Positions 23,891 to 32,743 are shown, counted from the first letter of the stretch. The stretch is 64,000 nt of DNA from an uncultured Candidatus Melainabacteria bacterium (GCA_934754515.1 CAKVIG010000010.1:1-64000); one strand, 5' to 3'. The notes: generated by a model from the letters alone, not told the origin. Program-made: numbers and translations.

Positions 23891-24133
23891 GATACGTACT
23901 CCAATAATCAAGTTGAATTTGATTAAATATTAACACATAAATTTTGCTTAGCAAGAGGTTAGATAGGTAATAAAAACACTTTTTATAAATATTTAAACTC
24001 CTTCTTAATAGTGAAAACATACAATTTTTTATCTTTTGTAAATTTTTGTAAAGAATTGATTAAAAAGCCTAAAGTTTTTAAAAATTATGCCGTAAATAAT
24101 TGTGTAAAACAATATGGATAGCAGGTGAAGACA

Positions 24134-25183
24134 ATGGGATTTGATTTTACAGGTATCAAAACAAACTTAGAAGGTATTAACAAATATTTAGAAAGTAATG
24201 GGATTAAGTTATCAGATGATGAATCTCAACAACTTATAAGCATTTTTAATAAGGTGGATACATCTGTTTATAAAGAAGGTGAACAGGGTTATAATGATGG
24301 TCAATTAGATTTTTTAGAAGAAAATGAGTTCAAAAAACAAATAGCATCCCTATTGCCTAAAATTGCAGATAAAACAAATGCTTTTTTCTCAGGTATTAGA
24401 GATAAGTATCTTAACAGTGTTGTACACAAAAACATTGAAGCAAAAACGGATGCTATTAGTAATGGTAACGTAAGAAACCAACCTGTAATAATCAGAAAAA
24501 CTACCAATTTGAATTTAACAAATCAAACTAATACAGAAAATTTAATCAAAGACGAAATTAAAGCAAAAGGAATAAAATTATCAAATGCTGACATTAAGTA
24601 CTGGTCTAATTTGGTTGATAAAGTTGCACAAAAATATAATGTTTCTCAAGGATTATTAATAACAATAATATCTAAAGAATGTGGTTTTAAAAAGAATATA
24701 AATACTTCAATTGGAGCTGGTCCTATGGGAGTTACAAAAATTGCAATAGAAGCATTTTTACCAAAGAACAAAGATGGCAAAGAAAATGGATGGTCAAAAA
24801 TATATAAAGACATGCATCCTGAACTATTTAATGATATATTAAGTTATTCAAAATCTGCCAATAATTTACGTAATAAAATTGGAAAAAATGATGAGCTTGG
24901 TGTTCTTATCGGATTACTGACGTACGAAATGAAATATTGTAGTGAAGTTGCTAAAAAACTGTATGGCAAAGCTAATTATATTACAATACCTAAAGCTATA
25001 TCACAGGTTAAAAATGGATATAGGTTAGATAAAAAAAGTGATGAAACACATATAAAAAACATATTTAAAAATTATAATGGTTCTAAACTAAAGGAAGCAT
25101 ATTCTAAAGTTGCAATAGACTCATTAAAAAGACTTACACATGGTAGTTTTGAAAATTTGATTTTTATAAAAAAAGAAAAGTGA
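24134..25183 (+). CDS. EF-hand-like plus lytic-transglycosylase-like protein
   Basis: 349 residues. ATG 24134 is preferred to GTG 24125 because AGGTG sits 7 bases before it. Residues about 35-65 contain an EF-hand/dockerin-like calcium loop (DTSVYKEGEQGYNDGQLDFL). The region from about 150 resembles the lysozyme-like SLT fold: the putative catalytic Glu in LLITIISKECGF, then SIGAGPMGVTKIA. Such enzymes cleave peptidoglycan without water. There is no signal peptide, so export would need another route. The base composition is more A-rich than its neighbours. Functional call is moderate. Confidence 0.65.
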   Translation: MGFDFTGIKTNLEGINKYLESNGIKLSDDESQQLISIFNKVDTSVYKEGEQGYNDGQLDFLEENEFKKQIASLLPKIADKTNAFFSGIRDKYLNSVVHKNIEAKTDAISNGNVRNQPVIIRKTTNLNLTNQTNTENLIKDEIKAKGIKLSNADIKYWSNLVDKVAQKYNVSQGLLITIISKECGFKKNINTSIGAGPMGVTKIAIEAFLPKNKDGKENGWSKIYKDMHPELFNDILSYSKSANNLRNKIGKNDELGVLIGLLTYEMKYCSEVAKKLYGKANYITIPKAISQVKNGYRLDKKSDETHIKNIFKNYNGSKLKEAYSKVAIDSLKRLTHGSFENLIFIKKEK

Positions 25184-25184
25184 T

Positions 25185-27287
25185 TTATATAACTATATAA
25201 TTATAAACCAGATTTAGTGTATCAACAAAAGCATTTTGATTTCCAAAGAATACATAAAATTCGGCTTTGTTGTTCCCAATCATTTGCAATGTTTCGACTT
25301 CAATCGGAGGACCTGCAGGAGTAGAACGAGCAGGGTTTTGCGGATTAGAAATTACTCCAGTTGCTCTTAAAATCGGAACATAAAGCATATTATTTGCAAC
25401 CTCATACTGCGTCAAACCTTTTGTCACAACTCCAAGATTATTCCCTTCTTCATCAATAAGAAGCCCTCTTTGCATTGGTGCTGTGTTTGTTTTAGCTTCA
25501 ATACCGCGAGTTTTTGGAAGATTTTTTCTGATATCATAATCAGGTTCAAAATTTCTCTTGATTAATTGATTCATGTCTTCCGAAAAAACTTCTCTAATAG
25601 GATTAGTAAGTTCAAACCCTGCTGAAAGCAAATGATTTTTTTGAGTATTAATCCAATCAAACATAAATTTCAGGCAAGAAGAGTGTTTGTCTAAACTTAC
25701 AACTAGTGGAACAATATCCCATCTGCCTTCAAAGTCAATTTTTAAAGAAACTCTTGTCGGAGTCTTTAAAACTGCTTTAGAGCGCAAAATTGTGAATTTT
25801 GTTCCTTTGTCATCTTCTTTTGGCCCGCAATTGTAGCTGTCACCCATATCAACAAAATCCACAAGTGAGAATTTAACGCCATTAATATAAATTTCTCCGT
25901 TTTCTATTTTTAGTGAAATATTAGAGTTTTCAATAAAATCATCACCGACTCTCAAATCTGTTTCAGAAACTGCCGGCATCAAGTATTCAATTTCATCAGC
26001 TTCCAAATTTTTAATTTCAGCTAAATATGTATAAATATTTGTGTAATCTTCCGTTATCGGTATTCTTTGAGTGTCTGTGAGTAAATATTTATCAAAACCT
26101 TTTCTGAAATCAATCTTTTCATATCCTTCAAGTTTTTGAGTGGTTTCAAATTCTACAATTCCTGAAAAATCTCTATCAGAAAGGTTTAAAATTTTCTTTT
26201 CTTCAAAATGATTTTTAAATTTCAGCTCATCAACAATTGTGTTTGCAATTTGTTTGATTTTCATATAGCGGATAAAATTTTCTCTATGCACATCCGCGGT
26301 AGAACATCCGCAAATACTATCATGTGCCTGATTTTGAAGAAGCATTTTATAAGCATATTCTAACAAACTGTCATATTTTGTTTCTTTTTGTTGATTAGTA
26401 AAACGAGTTGCCAAATCCAACAAATAAGTGCATTCAACATTCTCGCGTTTTAAGTCCAACCTTGAAGAATAACAACCCTGCAAAACAAAAGTTTTTGAAT
26501 TGTCACGGAGTTCATCATTCCATTCAAATTGTTTGAAATTGTTTTCCACGCGCTTGAAATAATCAAACGGTGAACCCAATTTTATTTCATAACTCTCTTT
26601 TAAAAGTTCATTTATTGATTCGATTTGTACATCAATATCCGTTTCTACGCCCAAATGGTCGGCTCCGATTGGAAGCAAAATGTAATCTCCTGATTTTTGG
26701 GCAAGCAAATCTAAATTGTCTTTAAGCAATTCAGCTTTTTTTTCAATCGGTGCATTGATTGAGAAAACATCATTAAAATAACCTCTGACAAGATTCACGG
26801 TATCCATTCCGCACCATGAAAATTCCGCAGGAAAATCGCCGCAACCGCGCCATACAACACATTTATCAATTCCGAAATCTCGCAGGATATCAACGACATT
26901 TTGGCTATGTCCGAATGTATCGGGAAGATATCCGATAAAATCGCTACATCCGTATTTTTGAGCAATTTTTATACCTATTTCTAGGTTTTTAGAAAAACAA
27001 GTTTTGTCGGTCAGAAATTCGTCGACCAAACAATAAAATGGTCCTATGAAAAGCTTTTTACGCTTAATTAGAGAGCGCACAAGTTCTTCTTGTTCTGGAC
27101 GCATTTCAAGATAATCTTCCAGTGCGCTTACTTGTCCGTCAAAATAAAAACAAGGTATTTTGCCATCTTGAAGCAAGTTCAAAATATTATCAAATACTCT
27201 CAGAAGCCTCATTCTAAAGACTTCAAACTCTCTATACCACTCTCTATCCCAGTGCGTGTGCAAATACGCGATAACTTGTTTTTTCAT
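25185..27287 (-). CDS. Glycoside hydrolase family 38 alpha-mannosidase
   Basis: 700 residues. N-terminal catalytic domain with the zinc-binding HTHWDREWYREF at about residues 9-20, the nucleophile-bearing YLPDTFGHSQNV (about 130) and a QAHDSICGCSTADVHRENF block (about 325-345). A beta-sandwich C-terminal half follows. GH38 enzymes remove alpha-mannose residues, and bacterial ones often process glycans with 2-O-glycerate or host N-glycans. ATG 27287 is chosen because it places the motif as in relatives; the in-frame TTG upstream is not needed. No signal peptide, so it acts in the cytoplasm on imported sugars. The GH13-like gene upstream is on the same strand. Confidence 0.9.
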   Translation of the reverse strand: MKKQVIAYLHTHWDREWYREFEVFRMRLLRVFDNILNLLQDGKIPCFYFDGQVSALEDYLEMRPEQEELVRSLIKRKKLFIGPFYCLVDEFLTDKTCFSKNLEIGIKIAQKYGCSDFIGYLPDTFGHSQNVVDILRDFGIDKCVVWRGCGDFPAEFSWCGMDTVNLVRGYFNDVFSINAPIEKKAELLKDNLDLLAQKSGDYILLPIGADHLGVETDIDVQIESINELLKESYEIKLGSPFDYFKRVENNFKQFEWNDELRDNSKTFVLQGCYSSRLDLKRENVECTYLLDLATRFTNQQKETKYDSLLEYAYKMLLQNQAHDSICGCSTADVHRENFIRYMKIKQIANTIVDELKFKNHFEEKKILNLSDRDFSGIVEFETTQKLEGYEKIDFRKGFDKYLLTDTQRIPITEDYTNIYTYLAEIKNLEADEIEYLMPAVSETDLRVGDDFIENSNISLKIENGEIYINGVKFSLVDFVDMGDSYNCGPKEDDKGTKFTILRSKAVLKTPTRVSLKIDFEGRWDIVPLVVSLDKHSSCLKFMFDWINTQKNHLLSAGFELTNPIREVFSEDMNQLIKRNFEPDYDIRKNLPKTRGIEAKTNTAPMQRGLLIDEEGNNLGVVTKGLTQYEVANNMLYVPILRATGVISNPQNPARSTPAGPPIEVETLQMIGNNKAEFYVFFGNQNAFVDTLNLVYNYIVI

Positions 27288-27430
27288 ACACTTATGATAA
27301 CTCAAATTCTTATAAAAATAAAGCCGAGTGTGTCCACTCGGCGAATCCCTATATTACTTAATCGTAGTTTACTTAATCGTATTATACTCCATGCGGGCTT
27401 TTGCCCTTGAAATTGGTTTTGGGTAAAACA

Positions 27431-27467
27431 GATACCCATCCTAACCTTCCCTAACAAGGGAAGGAAA
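27431..27467. repeat. GC-rich palindromic repeat, copy A7
   Basis: GATACCCATC then CTAACCTTCCCTAACAAGGG and AAGGA, almost identical to 56839-56873. The CTTCCCTAACAAGGGAAG palindrome lies between the GH13-like stop and the GH38 start. Confidence 0.8.
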
Positions 27468-27484
27468 GCGCGCTGATGTTCGCC

Positions 27485-29755
27485 TTACTTAATAACTGTA
27501 AAGAATTTAAATTCAGCAGGCATAAGTTTTCCAAATGAAAGCGAATTTGTTGCTGCCACGAATTTTTCTTCTATATAATCCGTACCATCAAATCTGAATT
27601 CTGAAACGATTGAATAATCACAAGAAAGTTCAATTGTTTTGTCGAAAACTTCTCTTCCTTCTCTTTCTTCGTCCCAAGAATTTTCACCTTCTTCAACTCT
27701 GAATTTTTCTGTTGGTGATTGATAGTTAGCAACTACAAGGATAGAGTTTTTTAAACCTTCTTTTTGTATTTGCCATACTACAAAACCATCTTCATCCTGT
27801 CTTATTATATGTGCTTCGCCATCCGTAATTACAGGAGAATTCTTAGCAAATCTGTCAATCGCATCAAATTTTGCATAGAAATCGTAATCTTTTGCTCTTG
27901 GCATTGAAACTTCATTACCGATTACAGATTCCATGCCTGTTTTTGTGAATGATTCGTCACCATCTATGTACATAACAGGTCTTTGTGCGTTGCGTCCACC
28001 AGGTAAGAATTTAAACTTAAACCATTTAAACAATGCACCTTGTTGACCTAATTGTCCAGGGAAACGGTCGAATGCTGCAAATTCACCATCTTGATTGTTA
28101 TATGTTTTCAATATTGATAGCGGAGTGGATTTTTTAGAAGTTGTATTATAATTTGCAAGTTCTAAATTTTCTTCTGCAATAACTTCAGGTGTTTTGTAGC
28201 TTTGAGCAGGAATATCGTTACCCCAAAGAACATCAAAGTTCATATCTTCGTGATATTCTTTCAATGATTTTTCACCCAACATATATTCTGCCAAAGTTGC
28301 AAAATATGGAACTTTTTCTTTCATTGCAGTATTTAACATTCCTAAAACTTTTCTTGGTGCTCTATAACTTATTGGAACACCGTCTTTTTCAGAAACTTCA
28401 TCAACAATGTGGTCAATGTGATCAACTCTGAAACCATCGAAGTTAAATTCTTCTTGAAGGTTTTTCATGTAATCTATAAAGAATTTGATTACGTCGTTGT
28501 TATATTTACCATTTTCAAGACAAACAAAATAGTATGGTGTTTGACAATCAAGGTTTGCAAAATGAGTCACATCTTCGCCATCAAACTTGTAATGTTTAAA
28601 TGTCGGATATGATGCCCCTTCGCTCATTTTATCAAACACAGGAACGCCTGCTGAACACCAAGCACCACCCGGAGCCGGCCACATACCTTCTTTAATCAAA
28701 GCTTGAATAATTTCGCCTTGATTTTTAATATCATTTTCTGACATTTTTTTGTTATGCTTATTACCTGCAACAGCATTAATAATTGATTTTGCTTTCTTGT
28801 GCAATTTATCTTGAATGCTCTTTTCAAGCATAGAATTAGATAAGAAAATTTTTGTTTCTTTCAATAGTTCGTCCAATTCATTAAAAATATTTTGATAATG
28901 TCCGGACAAATCTCCGTAGCTTTCACCCTTGATAGATTTTTTATAAATACCGCTTACAATAGCTAAATCATCTTGAGAGAATTTGTCTTTAAGTTCTAAT
29001 GCAACTTTATCAACATTCTTTGATAATTCTTCAATTAAAGCATTAATATCAAACCAACGTGCGCAATCGGGATTTGTTAACACGATTTTTGAAAATCTTC
29101 CTGTTTGTGGAAGTATATCATAAATTACAGGGTGTCCTGCAAGTTGAGTCATTTGAATAAATGTTTTAACCTGTTCATCTGCATTCAAACCTGTTTTTTC
29201 TAAAATATTTTTGTCTTCCAAATTAGGGCTAACACAACTTGCCGTCGGAAGATAAGCACAACCGAATTCGCGCGGATGGAACGGAATTAAATACATTGTT
29301 GTAGAAAATATGTTGTTATCTAAATTTCCGGTAGGTAAAATCAATAGTTGGCGCATCCAATCCATAAATTTACCTGCTTGAGTATTATCTTTGCCTAAAC
29401 CTGCAAGGTTTGTTAATTTAATATCGTGTCCTTCTTTTTGTAACCAGCTTGAATTCTTAACATTGTTTCTTGCCAAAACGCTTGATTTAGAGAATTCGAA
29501 CTTGCCGTCTTTGAAAACTCCGTTAGCTTCCCATTTTGATTCAAGCGCAAATAAAACTTCTGCATCGGTTAATTCTTCTAACGCTTTAACTTGCGGATAA
29601 GGAAGATACCCGAATTTTGACATTGTTGTCTTTAAATACTCTCTTCTTTCGTCTGAAATACTATCGAAAGAATACATTTCTTTAAGCTTAGAATAGAAAC
29701 TGTTTAAATTTTCACAAGAATTTACAGTTTCTTTTTTGAACAAAAAGTCTAACAT
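27485..29755 (-). CDS. GH13-like (alpha-amylase superfamily) enzyme
   Basis: 756 residues. ATG 29755 has GGAG 8 bases upstream; an in-frame upstream start lacks one. TIM-barrel motifs are present in order: GHPVIYDILPQTGRFS (region I), FDGFRVDHIDHIVDEV (region II, nucleophile Asp in RVD), TLAEYML (region III, acid/base Glu) and a C-terminal beta domain (YSIVSEFRFDG). An insertion of about 170 helical residues separates regions I and II. No signal peptide. It probably acts on intracellular alpha-glucans, but the subfamily is not recognisable and the region IV His-Asp pair is not obvious to me. Confidence 0.7.
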   Translation of the reverse strand: MLDFLFKKETVNSCENLNSFYSKLKEMYSFDSISDERREYLKTTMSKFGYLPYPQVKALEELTDAEVLFALESKWEANGVFKDGKFEFSKSSVLARNNVKNSSWLQKEGHDIKLTNLAGLGKDNTQAGKFMDWMRQLLILPTGNLDNNIFSTTMYLIPFHPREFGCAYLPTASCVSPNLEDKNILEKTGLNADEQVKTFIQMTQLAGHPVIYDILPQTGRFSKIVLTNPDCARWFDINALIEELSKNVDKVALELKDKFSQDDLAIVSGIYKKSIKGESYGDLSGHYQNIFNELDELLKETKIFLSNSMLEKSIQDKLHKKAKSIINAVAGNKHNKKMSENDIKNQGEIIQALIKEGMWPAPGGAWCSAGVPVFDKMSEGASYPTFKHYKFDGEDVTHFANLDCQTPYYFVCLENGKYNNDVIKFFIDYMKNLQEEFNFDGFRVDHIDHIVDEVSEKDGVPISYRAPRKVLGMLNTAMKEKVPYFATLAEYMLGEKSLKEYHEDMNFDVLWGNDIPAQSYKTPEVIAEENLELANYNTTSKKSTPLSILKTYNNQDGEFAAFDRFPGQLGQQGALFKWFKFKFLPGGRNAQRPVMYIDGDESFTKTGMESVIGNEVSMPRAKDYDFYAKFDAIDRFAKNSPVITDGEAHIIRQDEDGFVVWQIQKEGLKNSILVVANYQSPTEKFRVEEGENSWDEEREGREVFDKTIELSCDYSIVSEFRFDGTDYIEEKFVAATNSLSFGKLMPAEFKFFTVIK

Positions 29756-29869
29756 AGGGATCTCCTTCAAATTGTGATTGTTTGGATTTGTATACAAGGA
29801 TAATATCATGCATATATATTTTTTACAAACACAATAAAAGGAATGTTAAGTTTTGTTACGCTTCTGGTA

Positions 29870-31732
29870 TTAAGCTAAATTTCTTTCATCTTGAATTTTA
29901 TCAATTTCTTTTTGAGTTGTAACTGATACGCCAACCAAGTTGAACTTTGATAAATCAACTTCTTTTGCTGCTGCAACCATTCCTGAGAAAGAACCGGTGA
30001 TTTTATTTAAGAACAAGTTTTGAACTGTTGATGATGCATTTGAAAAATAGTTCATTGCCCAGTCTTGAGTAGTTGAACCCATATCGCTGAATTTTTTAAA
30101 TACTTCTGTTGCGAAACCGAATTTTGATTCGCCTGTTTCTTTTAAGTATTTAGTAATATTTTCAGCACTTCTGAAAGCTTTATTTTTCAATTCCAATGCG
30201 TAAAAATCAGAAGCTGTTTCTTTGTCTGTTTTGGTTTCAGTTTCTTTTTTAACGCTTTTATCAACTGTGAATGTACTTTCAGCAGATTCAGAATTAGCTT
30301 TGATTTGGCTCATCAAAGTTTGTTGTCTTGTTTGAGCTTCTTTGTATTCGTTTTCAGATTTTGTGTTAACGATTTCTGTAACACCTGTTTTTTCTTCTGC
30401 GGGAGCTTTTAATTCAGCATTGCTGTTTGTTGCAACTGTTGAATAGTTTCCGTTTGTTACTTCATCTAACAATTTAACCAATTCTTCTTTTGGCATTGTT
30501 AAAGCTTCAGGATGTTCTTCAACAAATTCGTTAACTTGTTTTAAAACTTCTCTATAAATAGGAAGATTATAAGCATCTTTGTTCATTGTGCCAAGAATTT
30601 CTTTTTTAGATTCTTCCGCAACTTTTTGGTTAACTGCAGTACCTGACATTGCGCCTGAATAAAGATTTTTATACAAATCTCTTTGTGCAACAAGTTCTTT
30701 TTCTTCTTCAGTTAATTCAATGCCTTTTGCTTCTTTTTCTTTGATTTCTTTAAGTTTGTCTGCATTTTCTTGGAAGAATTGTTTTGCAGGTTCACTCATT
30801 TGAGAATAAGTTTCTTTAATACTTTCTTCTGATTTTTCTGCAAAAATGCCGGCAACCATAGCAGTTTGGTCTCTATCTGTTGGAACATTGCCTTCAACGT
30901 CCTTTGCGCCCATTGTTTGAGAAAGTTCTTCAACTGACCAGCTATCAGCCCAAGCTTCTTTTGCTTGAGGAGTTTCAAAGCTTGCAAGAACAGCATTTAA
31001 GCCTTTTAGTCTGTTGTCAGAGGCCAAAGTTGCGATTGCTTGTTTGAAGATTGCTTTTTCTTCATCAGGAGTGTTGATTAACAAACGACCAAATGTTTGT
31101 AATTGACCTTTATAAATGCTTGCTTTTTCTTTTGCAGATTTAGCATTCTTTAGAGGTGTTAACAAAGTTTTATTGAAGAAATCAAATAAAGCTTTTTGCA
31201 ATTCTTCAGTTTTTGTATTTTCTAAAGTTGCATCATTTTTTAAGCAGCCTGTTTCTTTTAATCTTTGTAAAAGAGATGATTTTTTAACGCTGTCGTTGTG
31301 TTTTTTGAATCCTTCTATTGTCCAACCTGTGTTTACGGCGATAAAATAAGTGTTGCCAAGTTTACCTGCTTTTTCTAAATCGATTTTGCCATCAACTACA
31401 GAATCTTTAATTGCGGCTTTAAGACAATCAATTACTTGTTTTAATTGAGCATCAGTAGCTGCTTCGATTTGTTTTTGATTCATACCGGAAACACGGTATA
31501 AAATGCCGCTGTTTTTAAGTTCTTCCGGTTTCAAACCAAGTTTAGAGAATTCTGCACACAATTTTTCTAATAATTCATCAAGTTTAGAGGTATTCTTTTT
31601 TTCTTCCACAGAGGTATTAGTTTTGTTAGCCTCTGTCATAACAGAGTTAACAGGCTTGTTTTCAACTGCAACTTTAGAAGCTGCTGCTGTATTAGAAGTG
31701 TATTCAATTTTATTAATACCATCTAAAGCCAT
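29870..31732 (-). CDS. Large lineage-specific helical protein
   Basis: 620 residues, no recognised domain. Rich in Lys, Glu, Ala, Thr and Asn, almost entirely helical by eye, with no signal peptide, membrane segment or cysteine-rich site. The first 60 residues are Asn/Thr/Val-rich and probably disordered. A second polar linker (about 440-520) separates a C-terminal helical domain (AFRSAENITKYLKETGESKF). GAGG lies 9 bases before the ATG. A single gene, divergent from the LuxR HTH gene. It might be secreted by a non-Sec route; function unknown. Confidence 0.75.
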   Translation of the reverse strand: MALDGINKIEYTSNTAAASKVAVENKPVNSVMTEANKTNTSVEEKKNTSKLDELLEKLCAEFSKLGLKPEELKNSGILYRVSGMNQKQIEAATDAQLKQVIDCLKAAIKDSVVDGKIDLEKAGKLGNTYFIAVNTGWTIEGFKKHNDSVKKSSLLQRLKETGCLKNDATLENTKTEELQKALFDFFNKTLLTPLKNAKSAKEKASIYKGQLQTFGRLLINTPDEEKAIFKQAIATLASDNRLKGLNAVLASFETPQAKEAWADSWSVEELSQTMGAKDVEGNVPTDRDQTAMVAGIFAEKSEESIKETYSQMSEPAKQFFQENADKLKEIKEKEAKGIELTEEEKELVAQRDLYKNLYSGAMSGTAVNQKVAEESKKEILGTMNKDAYNLPIYREVLKQVNEFVEEHPEALTMPKEELVKLLDEVTNGNYSTVATNSNAELKAPAEEKTGVTEIVNTKSENEYKEAQTRQQTLMSQIKANSESAESTFTVDKSVKKETETKTDKETASDFYALELKNKAFRSAENITKYLKETGESKFGFATEVFKKFSDMGSTTQDWAMNYFSNASSTVQNLFLNKITGSFSGMVAAAKEVDLSKFNLVGVSVTTQKEIDKIQDERNLA

Positions 31733-31950
31733 CTTAAATACCTCATATATATAAAGTATTAAAAATTAGCTTGATTTCATAGATTACAATTTTCTTTACA
31801 AATCTTAATGTTAGTTTTTGATTGAATAAGCTGTCTTAAAGACAACAACCTTTATAAAAAGTAGCCACCGAGCTTATAGACACGTCACTTAGGATATTGT
31901 ACAAAGATAATAGGAACTAATGTTATGAATGATGAGGAAGATGTATTTCT

Positions 31951-32175
31951 ATGGAAAACTTTACCGAGCGAGAAAGAGAAGTTTTGTTTTTGTTGTTAAG
32001 GGGATTGAATAACAAGGAAATATCTAAGAAACTTTTCATTTCAAATCACACTACAAAAGCCCATGTAGCGTCTATATATAAAAAGCTCGGGGTTTCTAAC
32101 AGAGTTCAGGCTGCAATCAAGAGCATGAAGCTTGGTGCAGAAAAGATTTTTGATTTGAGTGATATTTTAGGTTAA
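31951..32175 (+). CDS. Stand-alone LuxR/GerE-type HTH protein
   Basis: 74 residues consisting only of the LuxR-type DNA-binding domain (LTEREREVL-like start FTEREREVLFLLLRGLNNKE, then ISNHTTKAHVASIYKKLGV). There is no receiver or sensor domain. Such single-domain regulators exist in several phyla and may act constitutively or be controlled by protein level. GATGAGGA lies just upstream. It is close in sequence to the HTH of the NarL-type regulator at 20537 and could bind a similar site. Confidence 0.85.
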   Translation: MENFTEREREVLFLLLRGLNNKEISKKLFISNHTTKAHVASIYKKLGVSNRVQAAIKSMKLGAEKIFDLSDILG

Positions 32176-32270
32176 TTTTTAGATTGTCCGTATTAGGCGA
32201 AACAGCATCTCTTTTTGCAAAAGATGATGGGTGAATTTGATATAAAAAATAATTATTGCCTTGCGGCTAA

Positions 32271-32342
32271 AACCTTCACCCGAATTTCTAAGTTTCACAA
32301 AGTTCAACTTGAAATTCTACCCTCTCCCTTGGAGAGGGAAAA
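32271..32342 (-). repeat. GC-rich repeat, copy A6
   Basis: Read on the minus strand: GGAGAGGGTAGAATTTCAAG, TTGAACTTTG and AACTTAGAAATTCGGGTGA. It matches the plus-strand element at 46424-46479 along its whole length with scattered differences. It precedes the toxin-antitoxin-like locus. Confidence 0.75.
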
Positions 32343-32400
32343 TTGCGTACGAATTTAATATCATGAAAAACGACTAAGTATTTTATTTTATGCAAAATAA

Positions 32401-32409
32401 TGTTATACT
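32401..32409 (+). promoter_or_regulatory. Extended -10 promoter of the small-peptide mRNA
   Basis: TGTTATACT: TG-N-TATACT extended -10 (hexamer 32404-32409), predicted start at 32416. A CATAAT (32419-32424) just downstream is an alternative. No good -35. Confidence 0.55.
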
Positions 32410-32484
32410 CGATTAGAACATAATGTTCAGCACAGAGTAAAAGATGCTCTTTTCTAAACGGAGTTAGCTTACAAAATAGCGTAT

Positions 32485-32620
32485 TAGACATTCGGGTTGG
32501 CTCCCGACTAGAAAGAGGTCGGTATGAATGAATTCAATATAAGTTTATTGCTAATCTTTATGATTTTATTTATATTAAAAAACGGCTCTCAATCAAAAGA
32601 TTAAGAACCGCTAGACATTC
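32485..32620 (+). repeat. Direct repeat pair TAGACATTC
   Basis: TAGACATTC at 32485-32493 (mRNA leader, upstream of the Shine-Dalgarno) and at 32612-32620 (within the antisense-covered region). It gives the antisense RNA a second, 9-nt complementary contact in the leader. Confidence 0.8.
32524..32604 (+). CDS. 26-residue hydrophobic peptide, candidate type I toxin
   Basis: Peptide of 26 residues: polar start (MNEFN), a hydrophobic core of 13 residues (ISLLLIFMILFIL) long enough to enter or span a membrane, and a charged tail (KNGSQSKD). AGAGG lies 5 bases before the ATG. Size, layout and RNA context match type I toxins such as Fst, Ldr or Hok, which depolarise or damage the membrane. No sequence homology to a named toxin is claimed. 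The stop codon lies in the terminator of the convergent antisense RNA. Too small for ordinary gene callers. Confidence 0.65.
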   Translation: MNEFNISLLLIFMILFILKNGSQSKD

Positions 32621-32656
32621 TAAGAGCATTGGTAGTTTCGCAAGCTACCACTCTGT
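32577..32656 (-). ncRNA. Convergent antisense RNA, candidate antitoxin
   Basis: About 80 nt. The promoter TTGAAA-17-TATAAT is nearly perfect. The RNA starts near 32656 and folds into a GTGGTAG/CTACCAAT stem with loop CTTGCGAAA. It ends at an intrinsic terminator (32583-32610, CGGTTCTTAATC paired to GATTGAGAGCCG with two G-U pairs) followed by T6 at 32577-32582. It covers the 3' part of the peptide mRNA. Through a direct repeat (TAGACATTC) it also matches the mRNA leader at 32485-32493. Confidence 0.7.
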
Positions 32657-32662
32657 GCTTTT

Positions 32663-32691
32663 ATTATACATTATTCTTTTAGTTTTTTCAA
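32663..32691 (-). promoter_or_regulatory. Strong sigma-70 promoter of the antisense RNA
   Basis: Minus strand: TTGAAA (32686-32691), exactly 17 bases, TATAAT (32663-32668). The best consensus promoter in the window. Confidence 0.85.
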
Positions 32692-32743
32692 TAAAATCAT
32701 TCAAAATGCATTGTTAATTGTAACAATTTAGATATAATAAAAA

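Larger units (their letters stand above)
32416..32665 (+). ncRNA. Predicted structured toxin mRNA
   Basis: About 250-nt predicted transcript. Its 5' segments AGCACAGAGT (32429-32438) and ATGCTCTT (32444-32451) are exact complements of 3' segments ACTCTGTGCT (32650-32659) and AAGAGCAT (32622-32629). A long-range 5'-3' closure is therefore possible. A CCGAC/GTCGG hairpin (32504-32522) overlaps the Shine-Dalgarno. The 3' end forms a GGTAG/CTACC hairpin followed by TTTT. Inferred from sequence only. Confidence 0.6.

Noticed and set aside
32288..32491. 67-residue frame on the minus strand in the toxin-like locus
   Set aside because: Overlaps the predicted mRNA leader and a dispersed repeat, with no ribosome binding site. 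The RNA-level structure explains the region better.
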